Assembly: GCA_028287415.1 (NCBI GenBank) | Contig: JAQBPS010000037.1 | Span: 1-13,937 of the forward strand | Reading direction: 5' to 3' | DNA: 13,937 nt | Origin: Bacillota bacterium | Lineage (GTDB): Bacteria; Bacillota; Sulfobacillia; Symbiobacteriales; Symbiobacteriaceae | Shown here: in pieces, positions 6,157-13,337 of the stretch | Numbering within the stretch: position 1 is the stretch's first letter | How the letters are laid out: the number at the start of each line of letters is the position of its first letter | Made by a program: the position numbers and the translations under genes | Notes under the pieces: generated by a model | Seen by the model: only the letters and a program-made list of their open reading frames with translations | What the model was told of the DNA's origin: nothing | The model's database searches: none

Positions 6157-7155
6157 TTGGACGATATCGAGGAAAGGCGTATTCTCGTGCCTGACAACGA
6201 GAAGGCCCGCGAACTGTTTGGCCTTAACGATGAACACCTCCGGGTGATCGAAAACAACTTTGCCGTCAAGCTGGTGCCGCGAGGCAACGAAGTGATTATT
6301 CAGGGCCCCGAGGACGTCGTGGAACCAGTGAGCCGCCTGTTTGAACGGCTGATCGCCGTGCAGAACCGCGGCGCCCGCATCAATGAACGGGACGTGCGCT
6401 ACGCGGTGCGCCTCGCCACGGAAGGGCAGGAGAAGCCCCTCGAAGAGGCGTTCTCCGACGTGATTATCCAGACCCACCGGGGCAAGCAGATCCGCACGAA
6501 GACCCTCGGCCAGAAGGCGTATGTCGACGCCATCCGGCGCAGCGGCTGCGCCTTTGGCATCGGCCCTGCCGGCACCGGCAAGACCTATCTCGCCATGGCG
6601 ATGGCGGTGGCCGCGTTCAAGAATAAAGAGGTCAACCGCATCATTCTGACCCGCCCCGCCGTGGAGGCCGGTGAGAAGCTGGGCTTCCTCCCGGGCGATA
6701 TGCAGCAGAAGATCGACCCGTATCTGCGGCCGCTTTACGACGCCCTGTTTGACATCATGGGCACGGACAGCTTTGAGAAGTATCTGGAGAAGGGCCAGAT
6801 CGAGGTCGCCCCGCTGGCATTCATGCGCGGGCGCACGCTGGACGACTCCTTCATCATCCTGGATGAAGCGCAGAACACCACCCCCGAGCAGATGAAAATG
6901 TTTCTGACCCGTCTCGGGTTTGGTTCGAGGGCCGTCGTAACCGGTGACATCACGCAGGTGGACCTCCCGGAGGGTACCAAGAGCGGCCTCGTGGAGGTGC
7001 AGCGGATTCTGGAGGGGGTGGAGGGCGTCACCTTCTGCTACCTGACAGAGCGTGACATTGTCCGGCACGACCTCGTGCAGCGGATCATCAAGGCCTACGA
7101 GGCCCACTCCGCCACGGTGCCGTCGGGACCCCAGGGCCGGCCGAAACGCCCGTAG
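6157..7155 (+). CDS. phoH: PhoH-like ATPase
   Basis: The 332-residue cytosolic ATPase belongs to the PhoH/YbeZ family, often found next to ybeY and linked to RNA processing and ribosome maturation. An N-terminal KH-like domain (about 15-75) precedes a P-loop domain. Walker A is GPAGTGKT (136-143), Walker B is FIILDEAQN (Asp236, Glu237), and the family signatures LTRPAVEAGEKLGFLPGD and RGRTLDDSF are present. The start is TTG at 6157; AAGGGGG (6139-6145) lies 11 bases upstream. No ATG or GTG upstream has a better site, and the next in-frame ATG would cut into the KH-like part. It begins 35 bases after yqfD, so it is cotranscribed. The extreme C-terminus is short and basic. Confidence 0.95.
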   Translation: MDDIEERRILVPDNEKARELFGLNDEHLRVIENNFAVKLVPRGNEVIIQGPEDVVEPVSRLFERLIAVQNRGARINERDVRYAVRLATEGQEKPLEEAFSDVIIQTHRGKQIRTKTLGQKAYVDAIRRSGCAFGIGPAGTGKTYLAMAMAVAAFKNKEVNRIILTRPAVEAGEKLGFLPGDMQQKIDPYLRPLYDALFDIMGTDSFEKYLEKGQIEVAPLAFMRGRTLDDSFIILDEAQNTTPEQMKMFLTRLGFGSRAVVTGDITQVDLPEGTKSGLVEVQRILEGVEGVTFCYLTERDIVRHDLVQRIIKAYEAHSATVPSGPQGRPKRP

Positions 7156-7203
7156 TCAGGCGAGACATGCCTGCCTGCTTGCAGGGCCGTATACCAGGAG
7201 GAT

Positions 7204-7209
7204 AGGAGG
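7204..7209 (+). promoter_or_regulatory. Strong ribosome site AGGAGG not in register with pgpH
   Basis: AGGAGG lies five bases before a GTG at 7215 that opens a 95-codon frame ending at 7502. That frame is out of register with pgpH, whose only ATG (7270) has no Shine-Dalgarno sequence. A second AGGAGG occurs at 7196-7201. Either this is a translated leader overlapping pgpH, or an indel hides the true pgpH start. Confidence 0.5.
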
Positions 7210-7269
7210 CGGGAGTGGGCTCGCCCGCGTCTGTAAACACAAGCGCAGCCAGCTCCCACTACAACATTC

Positions 7270-9582
7270 ATGTATATAATCCACGAGTTGCGCGATCGCC
7301 TGCGGCGCTGGTTCGGACAGGGCAGGTTGAAGAATGCCAAGGTCCGCCGCTTCATGCTGGGGGGCCTGTTCTTCGCGCTTCTCACCCTGATTCTGGCCGG
7401 CCAGGTGACGCCGCAGCGGTTGGATGTTCATGTCGGGGACGTGGCACCTCGGGACGAGGCAGCGCCCAGCAACATGGTGAACCCAAAGGCCACCGAGCGT
7501 AAGAAGCAGGCCGCGGCTGATGCGATTCCGATACTGACCTCCATAGACATCACTGTCCTGCAGCAGGGCGAGGACTTTGTCAGTTTTGCGTTTGGCGAAG
7601 TCCAGTCGGTGCGCGGCCTGCCCACCCAGGACCAAAAGACTCGGGTCCAGACGCTGTCTGACCGGGTGAAGCTCGGCCCTGCCGTGCCGAACGAGACCTA
7701 TGCAGTCCTGCTCGCCAGCGACGACAAGGTGCTGGGCGTAGCGCGGCAGGATGCCATGAACCTTTTGGTCACCGGCATGGCCCGCGGCCTCACCAAAGAT
7801 GAAGCGCCGAAGGTCCTGGATCGGATCGACAAGGAGAGCGAGGGCTACGCCATCGCCACCAGGGAGCCGGCCCTGAACCGCTTCGTCAAGGAACTGGCCA
7901 AGAGCCAGATCAAGGCGAACGTGGTGGAAAACCGGGTCGCCACCGATGAACTCAAGAAGAAGGCATACGACACCGAGGAGCCCGTGACGTGGCAGAAGGG
8001 CCGCTATATCATCAGGCAGGGCGAGCCCATCACCGAAGAGCAGTACGCCATGCTGGAAGCGTTGCATCTGGTCGGGGCAACGGCGGACTTCCGTTCTCTG
8101 GTTGGCACGGGCATGCTCTCCCTGCTGATGATTGGATTGATGGCCCTGTACCTGATGCGCTACCGTCCCGACTTGCTGCAACAGGACAGCAAGCTGATGC
8201 TGCTGGGCTTCATCGGCGTGCTCACACTGCTGCTGTCCCTGCTGATGCGCACGTTCCAGAGCACCCTCGGCCCCGGCGTCGCCTACCTCATGCCGGTGGC
8301 GGTCAATTCGATGCTGGTGACGATCCTGCTCGATCCCAAGGCCGCATTGCTGCAGAGTGCGCTTCTGTCGATCCTGCTCGGGTTCATTTCGCCGGCGGAT
8401 CAGCTGAATCACACGCTGGTTGCCATGGTGGGCGCCACTGTGGGCGTCTACGCGGTCGCCCGGGTGGAGAGCCGCACCGACATCTATCGGGCGGGGCTGC
8501 TGGTCTCGGCCGCGAACGTGGCAACGATCCTGTCGATCTATATGGTGCAGGCCGCATCGTTCCTGGATCCGCGGCTCTGGATCGACGTCGCCCTCGGCTT
8601 TGCCAACGGCCTGATTGTCGCCGTTTTGGTGACCGGTGCGCTCCCGTTTTTCGAGAACTTCTTCGGCGTGGTCACCCCACTCAAGCTGCTGGAGCTGTCC
8701 AACCCGAACCATCCGCTGCTCAAGCGGCTGCTGGTGGAGGCACCGGGTTCGTACCACCACACAATCCTGGTCGCAAACCTCTGCGAGGCTGCGGCCGAGG
8801 CGATCGGGGCGGACCAGGTTCTCGCCCGAGTTGGGGCATACTACCATGACATCGGCAAGACCAAGCGGCCGTATTTCTTCGTGGAGAACCAGTTTGGCGG
8901 TGAGAACCCGCACGACAAGCTGCCGCCGAGCCTGTCGGCGCTGATCATCACCAGCCATGTCAAGGACGGGCTGGAGATGGCCAAGGACGCCCGGCTGCCG
9001 CAGGAGTTACTCGATTTCATTCCGACTCACCATGGGACCACGCTGGTCAGCTACTTCTACCACATGGCCAGCAAGGGCGGCCAGGCCGAGTACGTGCTGG
9101 AGGATGACTTCCGGTACGACGGCCCCAAGCCCTGGACCAAGGAGCACGCGATTCTCATGCTCGCCGACGGCTGCGAAGCCTCGGTCCGGGCAATGCGCCA
9201 GAAGGGCCATCTGACGATGGACCAGATCGAGGCGCAGGTCAAGCGGATCATCGACGACCGGTTGCAGCAAGGCCAGCTGGACAACTGCGACCTGACCCTG
9301 CGGGAGCTGGACACGATCGCCCGCACCTTTGTCAAGGTGCTGAGCGGGGTGCACCACGCCCGGATTGAATACCCGCCGGAGGCGCAAGTCAGGCTCCCGG
9401 CGCCGGGACAGCTCCCTGCGCCGACCCCGACTGTGCCCGCGGACGCCGGAGGTGAGAAGAACGATGGAGATCTGGATCAGCAACGACCAGCAGACGTGGC
9501 CGATCAAGCCGGAGCACGAGGAGATGATCCGCCGGGTGGCGGAGCGAGCGCTGAACCTGGCGGGAGCGGACCTCGGGGATAA
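7270..9582 (+). CDS. pgpH: Membrane c-di-AMP phosphodiesterase PgpH (YqfF), 7TMR-HD family
   Basis: This 770-residue membrane enzyme is predicted to hydrolyse the second messenger c-di-AMP. The order is: a basic cytoplasmic start, one helix (29-45), an extracellular 7TMR-HDED domain (about 46-275), a multi-helix membrane block (about 278-465), and a cytoplasmic HD domain (about 490-650). The HD metal ligands are visible: His496/His497 in YHHT, His526-Asp527 in HDIGK, His563, His587/His588 in PTHHGTT, and Asp633 in LADGCE. ATG 7270 is the only start downstream of an in-frame stop at 7234, except a TTG at 7288; neither has a good ribosome site. Bacillus YqfF is about 711 residues. The extra length is a low-complexity, Pro/Gly/Asp-rich tail after about residue 697, whose last 40 codons overlap ybeY in another frame. 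Family assignment is secure; both ends are uncertain. Confidence 0.93.
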   Translation: MYIIHELRDRLRRWFGQGRLKNAKVRRFMLGGLFFALLTLILAGQVTPQRLDVHVGDVAPRDEAAPSNMVNPKATERKKQAAADAIPILTSIDITVLQQGEDFVSFAFGEVQSVRGLPTQDQKTRVQTLSDRVKLGPAVPNETYAVLLASDDKVLGVARQDAMNLLVTGMARGLTKDEAPKVLDRIDKESEGYAIATREPALNRFVKELAKSQIKANVVENRVATDELKKKAYDTEEPVTWQKGRYIIRQGEPITEEQYAMLEALHLVGATADFRSLVGTGMLSLLMIGLMALYLMRYRPDLLQQDSKLMLLGFIGVLTLLLSLLMRTFQSTLGPGVAYLMPVAVNSMLVTILLDPKAALLQSALLSILLGFISPADQLNHTLVAMVGATVGVYAVARVESRTDIYRAGLLVSAANVATILSIYMVQAASFLDPRLWIDVALGFANGLIVAVLVTGALPFFENFFGVVTPLKLLELSNPNHPLLKRLLVEAPGSYHHTILVANLCEAAAEAIGADQVLARVGAYYHDIGKTKRPYFFVENQFGGENPHDKLPPSLSALIITSHVKDGLEMAKDARLPQELLDFIPTHHGTTLVSYFYHMASKGGQAEYVLEDDFRYDGPKPWTKEHAILMLADGCEASVRAMRQKGHLTMDQIEAQVKRIIDDRLQQGQLDNCDLTLRELDTIARTFVKVLSGVHHARIEYPPEAQVRLPAPGQLPAPTPTVPADAGGEKNDGDLDQQRPADVADQAGARGDDPPGGGASAEPGGSGPRG

Positions 9583-9934
9583 TGTGGCGGTCTCGGTCAT
9601 CTGCGTCGATGACGAGCGGATTCATGAGTTAAACCGTGAGCACCGTGGCATCGACCGGCCGACCGACGTGCTCTCCTTCTCTCAGTTGGAGGGCGAGGAG
9701 CTGGCAGGGCTCCCCGAGGGGGAGCCGCTGCCGGTGGGCGATATTGTGATCAGTGTCGAGCGGGTGGCCGCTCAGGCGGAGGATTACGGACATTCATTTG
9801 AGCGCGAGCTCGGGTTCCTCGTGGGGCACGGCATGCTCCACTTGCTGGGGTATGACCATCAGACCCCGGAGGAGGAGGCGGCCATGATGGCCAAAACCGA
9901 GGAGATCCTTGCCGAACTGGGGTTGACGCGGTAG
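9464..9934 (+). CDS. ybeY: YbeY, endoribonuclease / rRNA maturation factor
   Basis: The 156-residue zinc protein acts on 16S rRNA 3'-end maturation and ribosome quality control. The metal signature HGMLHLLGYDH (H-x3-H-x5-H) lies near residues 122-132. The upstream family block, with RGIDRPTDVLSFSQ, is also clear. ATG 9464 is chosen because the near-perfect ribosome site GGAGGTGA (9448-9455) sits eight bases before it, and the protein then starts MEIWISNDQ as expected. The frame is open further upstream, but that part is the shadow of the pgpH tail. The gene begins 119 bases inside the annotated pgpH frame and ends in TAGTG, overlapping the dgkA start by one base. Confidence 0.95.
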   Translation: MEIWISNDQQTWPIKPEHEEMIRRVAERALNLAGADLGDNVAVSVICVDDERIHELNREHRGIDRPTDVLSFSQLEGEELAGLPEGEPLPVGDIVISVERVAAQAEDYGHSFERELGFLVGHGMLHLLGYDHQTPEEEAAMMAKTEEILAELGLTR

Positions 9935-10434
9935 TGAAACTCTCCCCATTGGCGGGCCGTGAATCGGTCAGGCACCGTTCCATACTCCCCCGGTTTCGCG
10001 ACGCCTTCCGGGGGCTGCTGCGCTGCTACCGGGAAGAGCCGAATCTGCGGTTTCACATCTTCGCGGCATCCGTTGTGGCCGTGGCCGGCGTGGCGGTGCA
10101 ACTGGAGGGCTGGGAGACTGCCTGGCTGACCGTCACCGTGACCCTGGTAGTGCTGGCCGAGATCGTTAACACGGCGGTGGAGCGGGTCGTGGATTTTGCG
10201 GCCGCCGGGCGCCGCCACCCGCTGGCCGGGGCCGCGAAGGAGATCGCCGCCGGGGCGGTGCTGCTCACAGCCGTGCATGCCACCTGCGCGGCGCTCTATC
10301 TGTTCGTGTTCCGCAGGGGTGTCCTGGAGACGGTCACGGCGACGCTGGCGCTTGTGGGCCGGCGCCCATGGTGGCTCGCCCTGCCGCTCCTGGCGGGGCT
10401 CCTGGCACTGAACGCCAATCGCTCCGACAACTAG
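9934..10434 (+). CDS. dgkA: DgkA-family undecaprenol/diacylglycerol kinase
   Basis: This 166-residue integral membrane kinase phosphorylates undecaprenol (the usual Gram-positive substrate) or diacylglycerol. Visible family blocks are EEPNLRFH (34-41), EIVNTAVERVVD (76-87) and HPLAGAAKEIAAGAVL (95-110). The normally near-invariant Asp of the AKD motif is Glu103 here. Helices lie near 42-57, 62-84 and 104-126. An extra hydrophobic segment at 146-160 makes it longer than the usual 110-130 residues. The GTG start overlaps the ybeY stop by one base (TAGTG), so translation is probably coupled; the site upstream (ACTGGGG) is weak. An undecaprenol kinase fits with the PAP2 enzyme at 3749-4342, since both supply undecaprenyl phosphate. 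Confidence 0.88.
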   Translation: MKLSPLAGRESVRHRSILPRFRDAFRGLLRCYREEPNLRFHIFAASVVAVAGVAVQLEGWETAWLTVTVTLVVLAEIVNTAVERVVDFAAAGRRHPLAGAAKEIAAGAVLLTAVHATCAALYLFVFRRGVLETVTATLALVGRRPWWLALPLLAGLLALNANRSDN

Positions 10435-10459
10435 TTTGCAGTCCTGAGGTGGCCTCGTT

Positions 10460-11089
10460 ATGATTCTCCGTAAGCTGCGTACGTGGCTGGTGGCCGGGCT
10501 GGTAGTACTCCTGCCCGTCTGGCTGACCTTCTTTGCTGTGATCTGGCTAGTGAGCAACCTGAACGCCGCCCTAAATGAACCGATCAGCCGCTACCTGCAC
10601 ATTTCGCTGCCGGGCCTGGGGCTCGTCGTGGCCTTGCTGATCACGCTGCTGGCGGGATGGCTGACCACTAGCTTTCTCGGCCGGAAGTTCATCGAACTGG
10701 GCGAGCGGCTCATGCTGCATATCCCGGTTGTGCGGGCGCTCTATTCCGCGGTCAAGCAGGTGACCGAGGCGGTGTTCAGGCGGAAGGACCAGGCATTCTC
10801 CCGGGTCGTTTTGATCGAGTACCCGCGGGACGACGTCTACGCCCTCGGCTTCGTCTCCGGCGAGCTGCCGGGCACGGACCTGGTGCGGGTCTGGCTGCCG
10901 CTCGGTCCCAGCCCGACCGCCGGCCCGGTGGCCGTGGTGCCGCAGGACAGGCTGGTCTTATTGCCCATGAAGGTAGAGGATGGCCTGAAGTTAACTCTTT
11001 CTGCCGGTGTGCTCACCCCGAAGGATGCCGATGTGCGGGCGATTGCCGATGCCGTACAGGAGCTGCGTCGCCGGCGTGAGCCACGGTAG
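10460..11089 (+). CDS. DUF502-family membrane protein
   Basis: The 209-residue protein has two N-terminal membrane helices (about 9-33 and 51-74). The family's hallmark amphipathic stretch follows: IPVVRALYSAVKQVTEAVF (88-106). A soluble beta-rich domain (about 110-180) contains VVLIEYPRDDVYALGFVSGE, and the protein ends in a basic tail. These match DUF502, an uncharacterised family of bacterial and plant (COV/LCV-like) membrane proteins with no established biochemical activity. ATG 10460 follows GAGGTGG at a normal distance. The gene sits 25 bases after dgkA and 24 before cdd. It looks inserted into the standard dgkA-cdd-era order, which suggests a membrane or envelope role but does not prove it. 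Confidence 0.85.
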   Translation: MILRKLRTWLVAGLVVLLPVWLTFFAVIWLVSNLNAALNEPISRYLHISLPGLGLVVALLITLLAGWLTTSFLGRKFIELGERLMLHIPVVRALYSAVKQVTEAVFRRKDQAFSRVVLIEYPRDDVYALGFVSGELPGTDLVRVWLPLGPSPTAGPVAVVPQDRLVLLPMKVEDGLKLTLSAGVLTPKDADVRAIADAVQELRRRREPR

Positions 11090-11109
11090 GCCGATTCGCG
11101 TGATTCTCT

Positions 11110-11116
11110 GGAGGTG
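11110..11116 (+). promoter_or_regulatory. Ribosome site GGAGGTG that makes the cdd start ambiguous
   Basis: GGAGGTG is an ideal Shine-Dalgarno sequence, but the annotated GTG start (11114-11116) lies inside it. The next in-frame candidate at a proper distance is CTG at 11123, giving (M)DDRALIEAARKAR. Either initiation uses a CTG codon, or the GTG relies on weaker pairing further upstream. Confidence 0.5.
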
Positions 11117-11527
11117 TTCCCCCTGGACGATCGTGCGCTGATCGAAGCGGCCCGGAAGGCCCGCGAGCAAGCATATGTGCCATACTCCCGCTTCCCTGTG
11201 GGTGCCGCACTTGTAACGGCAGATGGCGAACTGTATACCGGCTGCAATATCGAGAACTCTTCGTTCGGCCTGACGAACTGCGCCGAGCGCACTGCGATCT
11301 TCAAAGCGGTGAGCGAAGGGCACCAGCGGGTTGCCACGATCGCAGTCATTGCTGATACCGAGGGTCCGGTCAGCCCCTGCGGCGGCTGCCGTCAGGTAAT
11401 GAGCGAATTCGGGCCGGACGCCCGCGTGATTCTGACAAATTTAAAGGGCGATATTGCGGTGACGACGGTGCGGGAGCTTTTGCCCGGCGCCTTTCGGCCC
11501 ACCGATCTCCCGGACCGGGGGGAATAG
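11114..11527 (+). CDS. cdd: Cytidine deaminase
   Basis: A small tetrameric-type zinc enzyme of about 135 residues that converts cytidine and deoxycytidine to uridine forms in pyrimidine salvage. The zinc and catalytic signature is complete: CAER with Cys56 and Glu58, and PCGGC with Cys89 and Cys92. The substrate-binding block CNIENSSFG also matches the family, as does the early YVPYSRFPVGAAL. The start is uncertain: GTG 11114 lies within the ribosome site, and CTG 11123 would shorten the protein by three residues. The gene is 24 bases after the DUF502 gene and three bases before era. Its position beside era is the Bacillus arrangement. Confidence 0.95.
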   Translation: MFPLDDRALIEAARKAREQAYVPYSRFPVGAALVTADGELYTGCNIENSSFGLTNCAERTAIFKAVSEGHQRVATIAVIADTEGPVSPCGGCRQVMSEFGPDARVILTNLKGDIAVTTVRELLPGAFRPTDLPDRGE

Positions 11528-11530
11528 CTG

Positions 11531-12484
11531 ATGGCACAGGAAGAGTTTCGTTCTGGCTTCTGCTCCATCGTGGGGCGGCCCAACGTGGGCAAGTCGACGC
11601 TGCTGAACGCGTTCATCGAGCGGAAGCTCGCGATCATGTCGGACAAGCCGCAGACGACCCGTAACCGGATTCTGGGCGTATACAACCGCCCGCAGGCCCA
11701 GGTGGTTTTTCTGGATACGCCGGGCATTCACAAGCCTCATCACCGACTGGGCGAGTACATGAACAAGGTGGCGACCAGCACCATTCCCGAGGTGGATGTG
11801 GTGCTGTTCGTGGTGGATGGCTCTTCGCCGCACCCCGGCGACGGGGACAAGTTTGTCGCCGAGGCGATTGCGCGGTCTGGCAAGAAGGCGATCCTGGTCG
11901 TGAACAAAATGGACCGGGTGCCGAAGCGTGAGGACTGGTATCAAATCCTCGCGAACTACGAGCGGCTCAGCGACCCGGCTGTGCGGTCGGAGGAGCCCGA
12001 ACCGGGCGCCCGGACGATCGAGTGGCTCGACGTGGTGCCGGTGTCCGCCATCGCCAATAAGAATATCGATGCGCTCCTGGATCTGGTCGTCAAGCAGATG
12101 GATGAAGGGCCGCAGTACTACCCGGAGGGTATGGTGACGGACCAGCCTGAGCGGTTTGTCATTGCCGAGTTCATCCGGGAGAAGATCCTCCAGATGACCC
12201 GGGAGGAGATTCCCCACTCGGTGGCGGTCATCGTCGAAGATATGCAGACGCGCAGCAACGGCACGGTCTACGTGGGCGCGGCGATCTTTGTGGAACGGGA
12301 CAGCCAGAAGGGGATCATCATCGGGGCGAAGGGCGCGATGCTGCGGGACGTCGGGGCGAAGGCCCGGAAGGACATTGAGGAACTGCTGGGATCGAAGATT
12401 TTCCTGGAGCTGTTCGTCAAAGTCCGGGACGACTGGCGGAACAAGCAGGGATTGCTCCGTGACCTGGGATACAGGGAGGAGTAA
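11531..12484 (+). CDS. era: GTPase Era, 16S rRNA-binding
   Basis: The 317-residue GTPase assists small-subunit assembly by binding the 3' end of 16S rRNA. G1 is GRPNVGKST (15-23), G2 lies in the KPQTTRN stretch, G3 is DTPG (Asp62), G4 is NKMD (125-128), and G5 is VSAI. A type-II KH domain spans about 210-300, with GAKG in IIIGAKGAMLRDVG and the family ending LRDLGYREE. Compared with the usual ~300 residues, there is an acidic insertion (RSEEPEPGAR, about 154-163) between G4 and G5. ATG 11531 follows GGGGGGAA, three bases after the cdd stop. Era and cdd are certainly cotranscribed. Confidence 0.97.
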   Translation: MAQEEFRSGFCSIVGRPNVGKSTLLNAFIERKLAIMSDKPQTTRNRILGVYNRPQAQVVFLDTPGIHKPHHRLGEYMNKVATSTIPEVDVVLFVVDGSSPHPGDGDKFVAEAIARSGKKAILVVNKMDRVPKREDWYQILANYERLSDPAVRSEEPEPGARTIEWLDVVPVSAIANKNIDALLDLVVKQMDEGPQYYPEGMVTDQPERFVIAEFIREKILQMTREEIPHSVAVIVEDMQTRSNGTVYVGAAIFVERDSQKGIIIGAKGAMLRDVGAKARKDIEELLGSKIFLELFVKVRDDWRNKQGLLRDLGYREE

Positions 12485-12488
12485 GGTT

Positions 12489-13214
12489 ATGCCGTACGTT
12501 CAGGTCGCGGGGACGCGGCTATACTACACGGAAACGGGGCCTTCCACGGGGAGGCCCCTTCTGCTCTTACATGCGGCCTTGCAGACCGGTGAGTCGATGG
12601 CGCCGCTGCGGGCGCTGCTGGAGCCGCTGGGGCTGCGGGTGGTGATGCCGGACCAGCGGGGGCATGGGCGCTCGGCGAACCCGGGCGGTGGCTTGACCAT
12701 TGCCGGGCTGGCGGATGACATGGTCACGCTGATGGCGGAGCTGGGGTTGGAGCGGCCGCTGGTGGTCGGGTACAGCCTGGGCGGGATTGTCGCGATCGAG
12801 CTGGCCCGGCGGGGGCTTGTGTCGGGGCTGGTGGTGATGGCGTCGCGGATTCACCCGGCTGAGGCGGGAAGTCGGGCGTTTGACCCTGAGGATATTCGAA
12901 AGCGCTCGCCGGTGTGGGCCGGGCAGTTACAGGCGAAGCACGAGGAGCCCTGGGAAGCGCTGGCGACAGAGATCGGGGCGTCGTTGCAGCGGTGGCCGGG
13001 GTTCGCTGCGGACGACCTGGGCGCGATCGGGTGTCCGGTGCTGGTCGTCCAGGGGGATAAGGATCAGATGGTGCCGGTGGAACAGGCACGGGAACTTGCT
13101 GCGGCGGTGCCGGGGGCGAAGTTGCAGGTGGTGCCGCGGGCGGGGCATCCGGAGCTGCTGTATCGGCCGGACGCCATGGAAGCAGTCAAGAAGTTTGTCG
13201 CCGCTCAGGTGTAG
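12489..13214 (+). CDS. Alpha/beta-fold hydrolase
   Basis: This 241-residue soluble protein has the full catalytic triad: nucleophile Ser96 in GYSLGG, acid Asp192 in QGDKDQMVP, and His220 in RAGHPE. The oxyanion-hole segment reads LLLHAAL, with alanine where HG is usual, and PDQRGHGRS follows the core pattern. The cap is short, so a small ester, lactone or C-C bond substrate is possible, but nothing identifies it. ATG 12489 is fixed by GGGAGGAG (12474-12481) seven bases upstream. That site overlaps the last codons of era, and the gap to the era stop is four bases, so the genes are probably cotranscribed. The coding strand is noticeably richer in G than its neighbours. A frame open upstream into era is a shadow. 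Confidence 0.92.
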   Translation: MPYVQVAGTRLYYTETGPSTGRPLLLLHAALQTGESMAPLRALLEPLGLRVVMPDQRGHGRSANPGGGLTIAGLADDMVTLMAELGLERPLVVGYSLGGIVAIELARRGLVSGLVVMASRIHPAEAGSRAFDPEDIRKRSPVWAGQLQAKHEEPWEALATEIGASLQRWPGFAADDLGAIGCPVLVVQGDKDQMVPVEQARELAAAVPGAKLQVVPRAGHPELLYRPDAMEAVKKFVAAQV

Positions 13215-13281
13215 TCCTACTTCCAGGATACTGGTAGTGCTGGGTGGGGTGGCATCTAAGATATGCCGATGTTTCCAGTCA

Positions 13282-13328
13282 CGAAGTAAGTAGTTGCGAC
13301 GTCCTAAAGGGGTAAGACTACTGCTTCG
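13282..13328 (+). promoter_or_regulatory. Stem-loop in the leader of the Old Yellow Enzyme gene
   Basis: CGAAG (13282-13286) and AGTAGT (13289-13294) pair with CTTCG (13324-13328) and ACTACT (13317-13322). The stem has 11 pairs with a small internal bulge (TA opposite G) and a 22-base loop. Its 3' foot touches the ribosome site GGGAGG (13328-13333) of the gene at 13338, so it could affect translation. No T tract follows, so it is not an intrinsic terminator. I do not recognise it as a known riboswitch class. Confidence 0.4.
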
Positions 13329-13337
13329 GGAGGTCGT

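Noticed and set aside
7275..7280. Perfect TATAAT overlapping the pgpH start
   Set aside because: No -35 element lies 16-18 bases upstream, and it falls inside the first codons, so chance coding sequence is likelier.
7156..8958. 600-codon minus-strand open frame opposite pgpH
   Set aside because: It is antisense to the HD-domain gene, rich in His/Gln/Arg as typical shadow translations are, with no recognisable motif.
13222..13268. Terminator after the alpha/beta hydrolase
   Set aside because: Small hairpins (CCAG/CTGG and GGCAT/ATGCC) are present but weak and without a T tract.
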